A program made the position numbers and the translations under genes. A stretch of DNA of 64,000 nucleotides from Aurelia coerulea (Eukaryota; Cnidaria; Scyphozoa; Semaeostomeae; Ulmaridae). The DNA is taken from positions 13,059,501 through 13,123,500 of the forward strand of contig CM076949.1 in the NCBI GenBank assembly GCA_039566865.1, in the 5' to 3' direction. The notes beneath the pieces were generated by a model that did no database searches, was not told the DNA's origin, and was given only the letters and a program-made list of their open reading frames with translations. Shown piece by piece: positions 21,303-32,051 of the stretch (the stretch's first letter is position 1; each line of letters opens with the position of its first letter).

Positions 21303-21635
21303 GGGCAGAAATGTTTCGCGTACCGAGGCGCCAAGCTTTGGAACAGTCTTGGCCCTGAGATCCGAAATACTTCAACCCTGAGAGCGTTTAAAAAGAAGGT
21401 GCAACCATGAATTTCTCACCAATTCTTTTCTGTTTTCTTTTATTTATTTATGACAATTTGTAATTAGTTTAGGTTTAGGTTTAGGTTTTATAGCAAATGT
21501 CGTTTTTATTGTAAATTAGTAGTTATTTGTAAGTTTTTAGCATGGCCCCCTGTAAATCAATTATTATTATTGAGGGGCTACCATGGGTAAAAAAGATAAA
21601 TGAAATGAAATGAATGAAAAAATCGCATCCCTGAA
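21303..21635 (+). pseudogene. LINE 3' end (RT C-terminus plus 3' UTR)
   Basis: The translation contains FAYRGAKLWNSLGPEIRN and ends in a stop near 21408, matching the C-terminus of CR1/Jockey-like LINE proteins (compare SYRGAKLWNKL at about 55740). A short 3' UTR follows, ending in an A-rich tail with AATGAAATGAAATGAATG repeats at about 21600-21625. It separates the two oppositely oriented halves of the Ty3 reverse transcriptase. Confidence 0.75.
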
Positions 21636-21639
21636 GCAT

Positions 21640-22005
21640 GGTATAATGAAGTCAATTACCAGATTCAAGAAATGCTCGAAAATGGTATTATTCGCCCTTC
21701 GTCTTCACCGTGGAACGCACCCATCATTTTAGTCAAAAAGAAGGACACTTCAATGCGTTTCGTATGCGATTTTCGCGGGTTGAACGATGTTACCAAGAAA
21801 GATTCCTACCCCTTGCCCCACATACGCGACGTAATTGATAAAATGGAAGGTGCTAGATTTTGGTCTACCCTCGATGCAGATTCAGCGTACTAGTCCATGC
21901 CTTTAGCAGAAGATGATAAGAAGAAAACGGCATTTTCAGTACCCCGTGGCAAATTCGAGTTTAATGTCACCCCATATGGATTGTGTAATGAGTGAGCTTT
22001 TGTGT
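21640..22005 (+). pseudogene. Ty3 reverse transcriptase, N-terminal half, inverted
   Basis: Contains IIRPSSSPWNAPIILVKKKD, FVCDFRGLNDVT, YPLPHIRDVIDKM, FWSTLDADSAY, an in-frame stop and VTPYGLCN. The sequence stops exactly where the minus-strand half (20361-21302) begins in the protein. It is of the same Ty3 type as that half and unlike the other Ty3 elements in the window. It is best explained as an inverted piece of element A. Confidence 0.8.
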
Positions 22006-22363
22006 ATACCTTTCTTGGAGTTTTTCAAACAAGATGATGTCATAAATTATCCATAGAAAATAGTGGATAATAAATCTTAAACTCGAAACAAGGCATTGGA
22101 AAATTCTCAACAATATTCTTGATTCGTACTTCTAATTGTACTAAACATTTTATTGTTTGGTCTCTTTCAAGGAACCTGTTACTTTTATTTGTTGAAAACA
22201 ATCTTTGTTCACCTGTGAAGTTCTTGGAATAAGAGTTGATATTTATGTTCATAATATATTATATTTCATCTTAGTATTCATAATATATTTGCATTGAATA
22301 TTTACCATGAAATGATTTTCAATGTAATTCTTGAATTATTGTTCATTCCAAATCTAAACATAG
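22006..22363. other. AT-rich flank of the Harbinger gene
   Basis: Very AT-rich, with repeated ATAATATATT motifs near 22250-22290. No reading frame. Terminal repeats of a Harbinger element were looked for here and not found. Confidence 0.4.
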
Positions 22364-23350
22364 TTAGCTCAAATACTCTTCAACACTTGGTGGTTCAACT
22401 CCAAACACATTTGATGTGAGGTTTTTGTACAAGCAAGTTCTTATATTGTGCATTATTGCATTGACCTTATACATTTTGCCAACAGCACTTAAACCTATTT
22501 TAAGGTTCTTCTTAAAATCCAAGAATTTAAAGTAGGTTAAAATATCTCCAAAAATCCACTCCACTGATACTCTTGCAGCACTCATAGCTTTGTTGAATTG
22601 CTTTTGCTCTTCTGTTAGATGTGCTCCCTTGAAAGATCCTTGCAAATGCTGACGTAAAGGGTAAGCAGGATCTCCATAGATGCAGAGCAGTCTGCCATCT
22701 GCTGAGTAAGAGAACTGTTCCATTCTCCCTAGTATGCCTGAAGCTGCAAGAAGGGAACAGTCATGTCTGCATCCCTCCATTGGCCCATATAAATTAGCAA
22801 TTAAACCATTTGGTGTGACCACACTTTGAAATTTAATAGAATGAATTCTCTTGTGGCCATTATAAAGGATCTTCTGATGTCTCCCTGGGCGACAAATAGG
22901 TCTAACAGTTCCATCCACAAAGCCCCAGCAACAGTCAAGTGGGGCTCCTTGGTCGTGGATCGCCTCTGCATACTCCTGCAGCTTTACAGGGGACAACCAA
23001 GGCTGATCAAAGCTTTCAATTTTCTCTCTAAAATTTGTATGAATCAAATTGAGGATATCATTTGAGACCATACTAAGTTCGGGCACAGATCTTGCAAAGC
23101 GCTGCATCATGTCTCCATACCGACACGGGTAAGCAAACCTTTTTAAAAAGATACAGAATGCTTCAAGTTTAGGTATTTTACTCCTATTGTAGCATACAAC
23201 ATTTTCAGGAATAGCAGTAAGATCTGCTAAATTGTAGATATCATTCTTGTAGAATCTGAATTCTGCTTTACACTCTGCGTCTGACATTTTGTCCAAGTCA
23301 AATTCTTGGCTCTTCCAGTATGGAAAATCTGGATTGTGCGATGTCTTCAA
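22364..23350 (-). CDS. Harbinger/PIF-type DDE transposase, 328 aa
   Basis: Intact frame of the DDE_Tnp_4 type (HARBI1 relatives). Visible motifs: FVDGTVRPICRPG with Asp146, YNGHKRIHSIKFQSVVTP, LYGPMEGCRHDCSLL, IYGDPAYP with Asp227, and VSVEWIFG with Glu264. The spacing and context fit the Harbinger catalytic triad. The length is close to that of other HARBI1-like proteins. The partner Myb-like protein normally encoded by Harbinger elements is not seen nearby, and no TIRs were found. It sits between the inverted Ty3 half and a second Ty3 element, so it may be a transposon remnant with its ends lost. Confidence 0.88.
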   Translation of the reverse strand: MKTSHNPDFPYWKSQEFDLDKMSDAECKAEFRFYKNDIYNLADLTAIPENVVCYNRSKIPKLEAFCIFLKRFAYPCRYGDMMQRFARSVPELSMVSNDILNLIHTNFREKIESFDQPWLSPVKLQEYAEAIHDQGAPLDCCWGFVDGTVRPICRPGRHQKILYNGHKRIHSIKFQSVVTPNGLIANLYGPMEGCRHDCSLLAASGILGRMEQFSYSADGRLLCIYGDPAYPLRQHLQGSFKGAHLTEEQKQFNKAMSAARVSVEWIFGDILTYFKFLDFKKNLKIGLSAVGKMYKVNAIMHNIRTCLYKNLTSNVFGVEPPSVEEYLS

Positions 23351-24847
23351 TTCTACGGCCTAGTCTTCAGCAAAGAAGGAGTTAGCCCTAATCCAAGCCT
23401 CGTACACGATTTTGCCAACACGCAGCAACCAAAGAACGTTAGCGAAATCAGAAGTCTACTAGGAATGTCTCAATACTGCGCAAAATTCATTCAAGACTAT
23501 GCATCAATCACAGAAAAATGCGCAATTTCAATGGGGAAAAAGCCAACAAGAAGCATCTGAGAAACTAAAGAAACTCTCTTATCCGATCCAGTGATGGCCT
23601 ACTTCGATATTGCTAAGCACACATCAGTCACGTCTTCATCTATTCCTATATGGAGCAGGAAACTTCGATATATTTACAGATCACAAAGCACTCGAAACAA
23701 TCTTCAACAATCCAATTGCCAAACCACCCGCTCGCATCGAGAGATGGCAACTACGACTGCAAAATTACAGCTTTATCGTGAAGTTCAAGAAAGGATCAGA
23801 TAACCCGTCAGACTACATGTTGCGTCACCCAGCTTCACATCGCCCAGAGCAAGATACAATTGCCGAAGAATACGTAAACTTCATCACCAAGAATGCTGTT
23901 CCGAAGGCCATGACATTACAAGAAATTGAAAAGGAAACGGAAAAAGATAAAACCCTCCAAGCCGCAATTGACCTAATTCGCAAAAATCGATGGCATGAAG
24001 TAGATAAGATTCAAAATCCTACCATCAACAAACAAGATCTCAAAATCCTGCGTAGCATCAAACAAGATCTTACTGTCAAAGGAAACATAATTCTAAAGAG
24101 CACAAGAATCATCATACCACAGACACTACGTCACAAAGCGATAGAACTTGCTCACAAGCCAGGACATTCAGGTACAACTAAAACAAAATTGTTACTGTGT
24201 GAAAGAGTATGGTTTCCATATATCGACAAACTAGTGAAAGAATTCGTCGAGAAATGCACTGCTTGCCAAGCAACGGGACAAGAAAACAGCAAGGAACCAA
24301 TGCAATCAACGGATTTACCACCAGCACCATGGCACACAGTCAAAGCAGATTTCTTTGGACCAGTACCATCAGGAGAATATTTGCTCTCAGTCATCGACAC
24401 TTGCAGTCGATTCCCTGAAGTCGAAATTGTTAAATCAACAGCAGCAGGAAGTATCATTCCAAAACTTGATCGTATCTTCGGAACACACGGAATTCCATTC
24501 AAATTTGTATGTGACAATGGTCCTCCATTTAACGGAATCGAAATCGAAGAATACATGAAAACATGGGGAATTGAATTCAAACCAGGAACACCGCTATGGC
24601 CTAGACAGAATGCAGAAGTAGAATCGTTCAATCGACCACTCAAGAAACTACTTCAAACGTCTAAAATTGAAGGAAACAATTGGAGAAACGAACTCCATCT
24701 GTTTCTACAAAACTATATGTCGACACCGCATTGCACAACTCAAGTTGCACCCGCCGAACTTTTGTTCTATCGTGTGATAAGAACGAAAATTCCAGTCGTA
24801 AAGATTACGTCCAAACCATCAAACAAACACAAGCTTGTCCAACAAAA
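23345..24847 (+). pseudogene. Ty3 element B (K02A2.6-like), RNase H and integrase part
   Basis: Starts in the RT/RNase H connection (FYGLVFSKEGVSPNP, IRSLLGMSQYCAKF). The middle of RNase H is deleted or shifted at about 23560-23650. It then continues in one frame: FTDHKALETIF, DNPSDYMLRHPASH, the integrase zinc-binding region (HKPGHSGTTK...CTACQATG), and the rve core with ADFFGPVPSGEY, CDNGPPFNG and NAEVESFNRPL, so all three catalytic acids are visible. It is related to the element at 49313-53731. The 5' half is missing. The frame is cut at 24854 by a LINE; the C-terminal tail resumes at 29555. Confidence 0.85.
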
Positions 24848-25270
24848 TGACAAAAAAACTTCAACTTTTTTTAATTCGATATTTTCTATAGCTATTACAT
24901 ACAATGAAATAACTAATCTAAATCGAATATATACATAAATAAACTCAACACTATAATAAAAGTAAACATTAAATAATTTTTTTTTGCATGTTATTCTATT
25001 TCGTACATATCTACATATAAATATACACATATATGATACATTTGATACAGTGGCAATATTTCAGTTCGACTTAGTACATTAGATACATTAGATACAGGGC
25101 ATTGTTTAGCCATTTTCAAATCGGCAAGCATTACACTGACACTCGGGTCCATCCCAGCTTTTTATCAAACGTTTAAATATGATCAAATTTTCGGCTGTTT
25201 TGAAATCATTGGATAATGCATTCCAAATTTTTGGTCCAAGTGATCTATAACTATTTGATCCAAAAGTGAC

Positions 25271-26626
25271 TTAATTTGGTCTGTAATGTACTATGTCAAA
25301 TTGGTTCCTGGAGGACCTGCCCTCAGATTTAAATTGAAATATATCTTTCATGAAATGAGGGTTCAGATCATGCATTGTTTTATAAATCTCGATACAAAGC
25401 GTTCTCAGGCGATTGATGTTCATTGAACATTTCTTGGACTTTGATAACAAATCCGTATAAGAACTTATACGATCATTGTGCAGGAATTGCAATGCTCTTT
25501 TGTGCAGTTTTTCAATTTTTGCTAACGATTTTGCCGAGGAAAAATGCCAAACGAGGGGGCAATAATTGAAATTTGAAAACAAAAAGCTTTCAACTAGAAT
25601 CTGTTTTTCTTTGAAACCAATAAAGGACTTCAGCCTCTTCAGGACGTTTAATTGTGTCGCCGCCTTTCTGCAAAGATTCGAAATATGAATGTCGAAATTC
25701 AATGTGTTGTCAATTTCAACCCCGAGAAGGCGAACTGACTTTTCAGACGTTATTTCTCTGCCCTGAATTAAGATATTTTCTCCAGAAGTGTCTTTCCTAT
25801 CTTTCCGTACTAATAAAGCGTGGAATTTTTCAGGATTAGCAATCATTTCATTCTGCCGAAGCCAGTCCAGAGCTCTATTTGATTCGTCTTGTAGTAATCT
25901 AATCAAGTCTGGCAAGTTCTTAGCGTAGGCACTGATAATGTTATCATCGGCATATTTATGCAGACTAGCTTCTCTAATGAAAAAGAAGAGGTCATTAATA
26001 TAGAAATTAAAGAGTATAGGTCCTAACACAGACCCCTGAGGTACTCCAGATAATAAAACTTGAAAAGTACTATAAACGTTGTTGATGCGAACGGATTGTT
26101 CCCTTCTTTTCAGATAGGAATAGATGAAAACCAGAGCTGGTTCATCAAATCCATAGGCGTGTAATTTTGCTACTAAAAGGTCATGGGGTATGCAGTCAAA
26201 AGCTTTTGACAAGTCCATTAGAATTGCTCCAACCAAAAAGTCGTTGTCTAAGTTCTGTCTCCACTCCTCGATCATTCTGAGCAAAACGTGCTGTGTGCTA
26301 TAAGCGCTTCTATATGCAGCAATGAAAATTGAAAGGCAATTGCCGATATGTTGAGAGAGTTGATTTTTTACTGTTTTCTCAAAAATTTTCGAAAAAGAAT
26401 TCAATACGCTAACGGGGCCATAATTCTTTTCTGTAAAATGATTCTGTTCCCCTTTATCTAGAGGGGAAACGCCTGCTTTCTTTCCATCATCAGGAAACCT
26501 GCTGTTTCGAAGACTACTGTTGATAGCCTGCGTTAGGGGATAGGTTAGCTCGTCCGCTGCTAATAAAATCAATCGCGCTGGTATTTGATCTACACCAGTA
26601 GACTTCTTACCATCCATCGATTTCAA
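25271..26626 (-). pseudogene. LINE ORF2: reverse transcriptase and C-terminus
   Basis: Open for about 450 codons. Motifs in order: KKSTGVDQIPARL, FIAAYRSAYSTQHVLL, ILMDLSKAFDCIPHDLL, GVPQGSVLGPILFNFYINDL, the active site KYADDN, LLGVEIDNTLNF, and the thumb-like SNFNYCPLVWHFSS. The order and spacing fit CR1/Jockey-like LINEs. The frame is not continuous with the endonuclease segments at 26736-27700, so the copy is inactive, although this domain itself is open. Confidence 0.9.
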
Positions 26627-26735
26627 AACTGCTTCACCTCATTTTCATTTGTCTCACGAAACGAAAAAATTTCAAAAGTTGCAAGATTCTGAGTTATAGC
26701 TGTAATACTTGGATGATCCTTATATTTTTCTAATA

Positions 26736-28130
26736 TTAGCCTGCCTGTGTGTCATTTAAATGTTCATTTTCTTCTGCAAGATTGGTAGGTTTTCTTCCAT
26801 ATGCATTTTCCACAATGTTAATGTAATGTTCATTGAAGACCTCAGTTAGTTCTTGGTCGTCTGAAATGATTTTGCCAGTTTTTACAAGCGTAATGTCAGA
26901 GTTTACAAGACCTCCCTTATTTGATAAAAAGGGCTTCACTAGATCCCAGAAAGCTTTGTTTGACATTATTCCCTTTTCAGTTGCTACTTTGAAATGCGAT
27001 TTTATTGCTTTCTTTCTCAAAGAAACACATTTGTTCCGCTGGCGTTTATATTTCATTTTATTTTGGTCGGTAGGATTTTTGTTGAGTTTTCTTTGAAGCC
27101 TCGCTCGAGTGTAAATCTCCTTTTTCAGGTTCTTGTTCATAAAAGGTGCAGTATTGCCCCTCACAGTCTTTGTTTTCAAAGGTGCATGTTTATCAACCAC
27201 TTCTCTGAAAACAGTCGTTAGACTTTGGTAAGCTTTGTCAGGATCGTCAATACTGCAGTAAAACTTGGCGTTCTAACATCCGTCAAAAAACTTTCAGTTT
27301 GAAAACCCTTGAAACTACGTTATTTAATTTGCTTAGGTTTCAACCGTGGTATCTGCGCCCTCAGCGTGGTCATTACAAGTCCATGACAGTCACTTAAGCC
27401 TGTCTCGATCACAAAAGTCTTCTGAAAGTAAGCTGGGCGATTTGTTGAAATAATATCAACGGACGATTGATGACTACTAGTGAAACAAGTTTTGGTCTTG
27501 ACCAGGTTTGTAAGATTAAAAATGTCACAAAAATCACTTAACCTATCATGACCCTGATGATTCTTATCATAAATGTCGATGTTGATGTCACCCATGATAA
27601 TCATGTTGTCAAACTTGTCAAGTGCAAGATTCAAAATATCAGATATTTCTGTGAAAAAAGTTTCCAAATTTGAAATTTCAGGTGGTCGATAGCAAATCAA
27701 AAGAAACCATTTCCTTTCTGCAAATCGTTATTTGAGAGCAAATATTTTCGATATGTTCTGTTTCCATACTGGAAACCCTTTCACTTACAACTCCTTTTCT
27801 GACATACTGCATTAGCCCACCGCCATGTTCAGTTCTATCCCGACGATATGGCACTTGGTAATCGTTAATTAAGAGACTATCTGTTCTGAAATCTGCCGAT
27901 AATTTTGTTTCTCCTATTGCTAAAATGTCTGGTAGGCATTTTTCAATGATAACCCTTACATCAATAATCTTGTATCTCAGACTGTTAATGTTCAGAAAAC
28001 AGAATATAGGATTATTAGGGGATTTTTCTTACTTCGAAAAACTTCTCCAGAGAATTTACGGTGTTTTCATCCAAATTTATATCGGAGTGACTGGCACTGT
28101 CAGATGCAGAAACATGTGCAATCGACGAAA
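26736..28130 (-). pseudogene. LINE ORF2: endonuclease and linker, frameshifted
   Basis: Pieces in different frames. At 27700-27320: MICYRPPEISNLETFF, IIMGDINIDIYD and ETGLSDCHGLVM, the C-terminal half of the endonuclease. At about 28130-27720: decayed N-terminal endonuclease sequence. At 27200-26736: the basic linker between endonuclease and reverse transcriptase (FMNKNLKKEIYTRARLQRK). At least three frameshifts separate the pieces. Confidence 0.75.
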
Positions 28131-28466
28131 AGTTTGCTTTAGACGATAAACTGTGTTCAGGCGAGCAATTTGAAGAAACCGGACACATCATGCTATCAAC
28201 AGTAGAAACGGAGGTACCAAAAGATGTAACCTCTGAGGAGGAGGAGGAGACAACAGAGCCAGATGAGGAAATTGAAACTTTTTTGGCAAAGGCCGTAGAT
28301 TTGCATCACAAAAGTCCGTTGTTGCTATACGATGGGGTACATTTAATGCTATTTGGTCCGCCTCCTCATTTAGCTTTGGAAATTGCGAGCTCCGTTTTGA
28401 AGAAAGTCTAAGATAATCTATGGATGAATCTAATTTGTCCAAATTATTAATATTTCTCTTTTCTAG

Positions 28467-29531
28467 TCAAACCGTGGAGTTTATATAATCGGTAAAGTTA
28501 CCTGCTAATAAATTGTTTCCATTGTAATTTGGATGAAGACCCGTTTTATTCAGATGTTGCGCTTTAATGTTGTCGTGCATCATAAAATCTATTCCATGAT
28601 TTTCGAGTGATTCTCTTGCAAGTCGATTGACTTCTCTTCTTTTAACTTCAAGATTGTGTGAATCGGCTCTTTGAACTATGCTTGACACTGCAACCTTTTC
28701 AACTCTTTCATTTACAGTCAGTGCTAGATCAACGAGTTTGTTTGCAATTCTGTCTGGTTCCTCGTCACGAAGGTTGTTTGTACCGCGCATTAACACAACC
28801 ATATCTGGGTTCATATTTATGGTAGGCTCGACATATGAAAACATATCGTCTATTCTTGCACCGGGAAAGGTCTTTACATAAGATTTGTAGGTAGGACATT
28901 CATTGTTTAGGTCTTGACTGCGTATCTTTTTTACCATAGAGTCGCATATTACTGTTAAGGTTAGTTTCCTCTGAGATTTGTTGCCTCTATTGTTTTGTCT
29001 CTCATGGCCATTGCCATACTCTGTCTTCCTCGATGTTCCGTTATTCCTTTGAGGGTCTACTCGTGCTTGTGTTGGTCGCATCTTTACCACTTCACTGTAG
29101 TCGTAGATCCCAGGCATTATGTTTCGTTCTGTAGCAACACATCTGCGCTCGTTATTTGAATCAGCTACAGAAGGATCTTCTTTTCTTTTTTGATACTGTC
29201 CTGGGATTGTCTTCGATTCTGGATTGGTCCCTCTTGGTATTGGTCTATCTGCAACTTTTGATTTCTCTGTTTGGAATTTGTTTAACTCATTTTGTGTATT
29301 CCCGCGATGATTGCTGGTAATGTCCTCATTTTCTAAAACTTGGTATCTATTTCTTGTTGCCACTTGGGATGCCTGTGGTAGGAAGCTTCGTGCAGCTTTT
29401 CTTGTTGGTTCTTCCCATTGTAAATCTTTAGATGTTTCCGTCTCGCTATCGTTGTAAGCGGTCGCACGTCGACGATTTCCAAAAGTGTATTCATTGTCTG
29501 GGATTTTTCTTTTTGTCTCTGGAGATGGCAT
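28467..29531 (-). CDS. LINE ORF1 with SGNH/esterase-like domain
   Basis: An ATG at 29531 opens a frame of about 354 codons. The first half is polar and basic. The second half has the GDSL/SGNH blocks: VICDSMVKKIRS (block I), MRGTNNLRDEE (block III) and NKTGLHPNYNGNNLLAGNF (block V). Esterase ORF1 proteins are known from CR1/L2-type LINEs, where they are thought to bind nucleic acid or lipid. This copy is uninterrupted, unlike its ORF2. The frame stays open further upstream (to 30014), but that part is antisense to Ty3 sequence and is not real. Confidence 0.82.
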   Translation of the reverse strand: MPSPETKRKIPDNEYTFGNRRRATAYNDSETETSKDLQWEEPTRKAARSFLPQASQVATRNRYQVLENEDITSNHRGNTQNELNKFQTEKSKVADRPIPRGTNPESKTIPGQYQKRKEDPSVADSNNERRCVATERNIMPGIYDYSEVVKMRPTQARVDPQRNNGTSRKTEYGNGHERQNNRGNKSQRKLTLTVICDSMVKKIRSQDLNNECPTYKSYVKTFPGARIDDMFSYVEPTINMNPDMVVLMRGTNNLRDEEPDRIANKLVDLALTVNERVEKVAVSSIVQRADSHNLEVKRREVNRLARESLENHGIDFMMHDNIKAQHLNKTGLHPNYNGNNLLAGNFTDYINSTV

Positions 29532-29554
29532 TGGCTGGAAGGTTCGTGGAGCCT

Positions 29555-29915
29555 TGACAAAGATAGCAAGGCAAAAGCGAAAGTATACTATGATAAACGT
29601 CAACACACGAAACCATCTGACAAATATAGCAAGGCAAAAGCGAAAGTACACAACGATAAACGTCAACACACGAAACCATCTGACATCAGAGAAGGAGATC
29701 TCGTACTTGTAACACAAAAGAGAAAGAACAAATTTACAAGCAAATTCGATCCAAAACCATATCGCGTCGTTGAGATCACAGGAACTAAAGTAATCGCCGA
29801 GAGAGAAGATAATAAGATCACTCGAAACATTTCGTTCTTCAAACGATTTACAACTCCTTTGATTCAACAACAGAGTCTGAAACTGATGATGATGATACAG
29901 TTCAAACAGACAATA
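29555..29915 (+). pseudogene. Ty3 element B, integrase C-terminal tail
   Basis: Resumes the frame cut at 24854: VHNDKRQHTKPSDIREGDLV, then FDPKPYRVVEITG and ITRNISFFKRF, a GPY-like integrase tail. The first 120 bp contain a tandem duplication of a unit of about 62 bp (AAGGCAAAAGCGAAAGTA twice). The frame is cut again at 29915 by a complete Ty3 element; a short remainder lies at 37475-37545. Confidence 0.8.
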
Positions 29916-30183
29916 TGTGAGGCCCTCTGCGGAGGCCCTCAAAAGACTTTCTGCACAAATGGGGAGTTTGACCCCCGGACGAGAGAGACGGGAGAGAGAA
30001 GAAGAGAAAGACACGAGGAAGGACGCTAAATGACTGAGAGATGAAAGTATTCGAGTTTTGATGTAGAAGAGTCTTGATTTTGAAGGATTTGGTTCTGGAA
30101 AAAGTCGTGTGTTTTCTTTCGAGTGAATCGCTTGGTTGAGTCGTTACAGATAGTTTTTGGGTCGTTGTTGTGTGCGTCTAACA
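29916..30183 (+). repeat. Ty3 element C 5' LTR
   Basis: 268 bp, TGTGAGGCCC to GTCTAACA. The sequence that follows, ATTCTGGTGACCTCGACGTG, contains the probable primer-binding site starting TGG at about 30188. The tRNA is not assigned. Confidence 0.93.
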
Positions 30184-30607
30184 ATTCTGGTGACCTCGAC
30201 GTGACAGTTAATAACTTTTCCGAACTGCAGATCTGTGAGTACGATTTATTTATTCATTTCTGTGTCGATCATTCAGGAAGAAATTTGTGAAGAACAGAGT
30301 GAAAGGAAGACGGAAGGCCCGTTCGCAAGGGTTTCTTTTAGTGTTGAGTTTGGCTGAATATTGTGTTGTAAATATCTCGGATTAAAGAATTTTGGAGCGA
30401 TTCCAATATGGAAGACAGAAGAAATGTTTGTGTAAATATTGAATAGAGGATTTATACCTGAACTTTTGTTTTGAATCGACTTTTGTGTGTTGCTTTGTGG
30501 CTATTTGAGTGTGTTTCTTGTTGCTTTCTTCGCGTGCGTGATTGCATGACTACGCGGCGTTTGTTTACATTTTGTGGGGACTAAATCGTGCATAGAACAA
30601 GCTCAAA

Positions 30608-32050
30608 ATGAATGAGGAACTAGAAGACATACAACTTGAAATTCAAAGTTTTGCTTCGTGTTTAGATAAGGATGAACTCTACACTGTTTGTGAAAAACTA
30701 AAAATAGATAAATCAGACTTTGAAGGGAAATCCCGTTTTGCCACGGTAAAAGTCTTAACGAAAGAAATTGAGAAACTGTTAGATAAATTGAAAGACGTAG
30801 AAAAGGTGTCATTTTTGAAGCAAACGTTGGAAATGATTAATCCAAAATCAAGGGAAACGGAAGACCCAGGTAAAACAATTGATGTAGACGAGGAAGTAAG
30901 ACAGGAAATGGACAGGGAGGTCTATTTATTGCGAGAGAAACAAAAGAGAGAGCTCGAAGCCATTAAAGTGCAGTTCAGCAAAGGCGCAGGGAAGACGGGG
31001 GTTCCGCAAGAAAACCCAGAAGCAGACCTGGGCAGTCTAAGATCAATCTTGAAGAAAGATTTTCGTATTTTGGGGACAATTGGGTCTCAGGGATCAAGGG
31101 ATCAATTATCTTTTATCAGTTTGAGCAGACAGATTGAAAGTGGGAAAGAAAAAGGCTATTCTGACAAGGAAATAATTGAGGCTATAATAAAATGTATTGC
31201 CCCAGGACTACCCCTGAAAGATTATCTCGAAGCTATGAGGGAAACTGGCCTCCCTACTGTAATAAAGATCATCAGAGCACATTATCAAGAAAAAAATGCC
31301 AGTGAGCTCTATGCTAGCCTGTCCAGTCTAGTGCAGACACCAAATGAAGAGCCACAAAATTTCCTACTCAGAGCTTTGAACCTCAGAGAGAAAATTATTT
31401 TTGCCTCGAAACAAGAGGGTAGTAAATTAAAGTATGATGCGGCCCAATGCCAGTCAATGTTTTTGCATGCATTAGAAACAGGGCTTATCAGTAACAACTT
31501 GAGGTCAAGAATGAGGGTATTTATTCAACAACCGGACATAACGGACGCAGAGCTGATTGCACAACTCAACCTTGCAGAAGCAGAAGAGTCGGAAAGAAAT
31601 GCAAAGTTGGGGATAGGATACAAGGGAAAAGCTAAAGTCTCCCAGATACAGGAAGGGGAAACAGAAAAACCATCAGCAGCGGAGAATCGATCTGCCCCCA
31701 AGAATAAGACATCAGCCCCCCTCAAGACTAAAGAACCAGCTGCTCCCTTTCACGAACAAGTGCTTGCTGAAATCAAGGCGATGAAGGCAGACATGACGTC
31801 ACTGAGACAAGAGATGAATCGAAATTCAGTTGGAAATCAACAGGGGGCAAAGAAGGAAAATCCCCAGCAGCCCCATGAAAGAAATCGCGGACCAAGGCAA
31901 AATCGAAGAGGGTGCAAACAGTGCTTCAAAAATGGGCAAGGTGAAACGTGCACCCATTGCTGGAAATGTGGGGATGCAAATCATTTTTCATATCAATGCT
32001 CCCAATTTCAGGGAAACTACCCTCGGCTACTGCAGCGGGACAACCAGTAG
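30608..32050 (+). CDS. Ty3 element C Gag, 480 aa
   Basis: Capsid and nucleocapsid precursor. Residues 1-130 are charged and helical (coiled-coil-like, EVYLLREKQKRELEAIK). Residues about 180-300 form the Ty3-type capsid (FISLSRQIESGKEKGYSDKE, MFLHALETGL). The C-terminus is basic and carries a zinc knuckle (CWKCGDANHFSYQC, about residues 450-463). Just after it, codons CAG GGA AAC hold a G GGA AAC slippery site, and the stop codon (32048-32050) lies inside the predicted stem-loop. The start ATG follows a 424-bp leader. The frame is intact. Confidence 0.9.
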   Translation: MNEELEDIQLEIQSFASCLDKDELYTVCEKLKIDKSDFEGKSRFATVKVLTKEIEKLLDKLKDVEKVSFLKQTLEMINPKSRETEDPGKTIDVDEEVRQEMDREVYLLREKQKRELEAIKVQFSKGAGKTGVPQENPEADLGSLRSILKKDFRILGTIGSQGSRDQLSFISLSRQIESGKEKGYSDKEIIEAIIKCIAPGLPLKDYLEAMRETGLPTVIKIIRAHYQEKNASELYASLSSLVQTPNEEPQNFLLRALNLREKIIFASKQEGSKLKYDAAQCQSMFLHALETGLISNNLRSRMRVFIQQPDITDAELIAQLNLAEAEESERNAKLGIGYKGKAKVSQIQEGETEKPSAAENRSAPKNKTSAPLKTKEPAAPFHEQVLAEIKAMKADMTSLRQEMNRNSVGNQQGAKKENPQQPHERNRGPRQNRRGCKQCFKNGQGETCTHCWKCGDANHFSYQCSQFQGNYPRLLQRDNQ

Positions 32051-32051
32051 C
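32011..32051 (+). promoter_or_regulatory. programmed -1 ribosomal frameshift signal
   Basis: The heptamer GGGAAAC (32011-32017) is aligned to the Gag frame as G|GGA|AAC. After an 8-nt spacer, GCTACTG (32026-32032) pairs perfectly with CAGTAGC (32045-32051) around a 12-nt loop, and the stem can extend outward by C-G and G-U pairs. A -1 shift enters the frame that encodes [10 protein letters not shown] and the MYND finger. The same heptamer is used for gag-pro shifts in some retroviruses. The signal is visible in sequence; its activity is inferred. Confidence 0.8.

Larger units (their letters stand above)
24855..29554 (-). mobile_element. CR1/L2-like LINE, nearly full length
   Basis: Inserted in Ty3 element B with a 7-bp target-site duplication, TGACAAA (24848-24854 and 29555-29561). 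On - it carries an esterase-type ORF1, then ORF2 with endonuclease and reverse transcriptase in several shifted frames, then an AT-rich 3' UTR (25270-24855). Only about 25 bp precede the ORF1 ATG, so the 5' end is probably slightly truncated. Confidence 0.85.

Noticed and set aside
23306..23344. Start codon of the Ty3 segment at 23306
   Set aside because: The bases up to 23344 are antisense to the Harbinger transposase N-terminus. Ty3 similarity begins at about 23345.
28467..30014. Full 515-codon minus-strand frame
   Set aside because: Only the part from 29531 downward is LINE ORF1. The upstream part is antisense to Ty3 tail and LTR sequence (29555-30014) and is open by chance.
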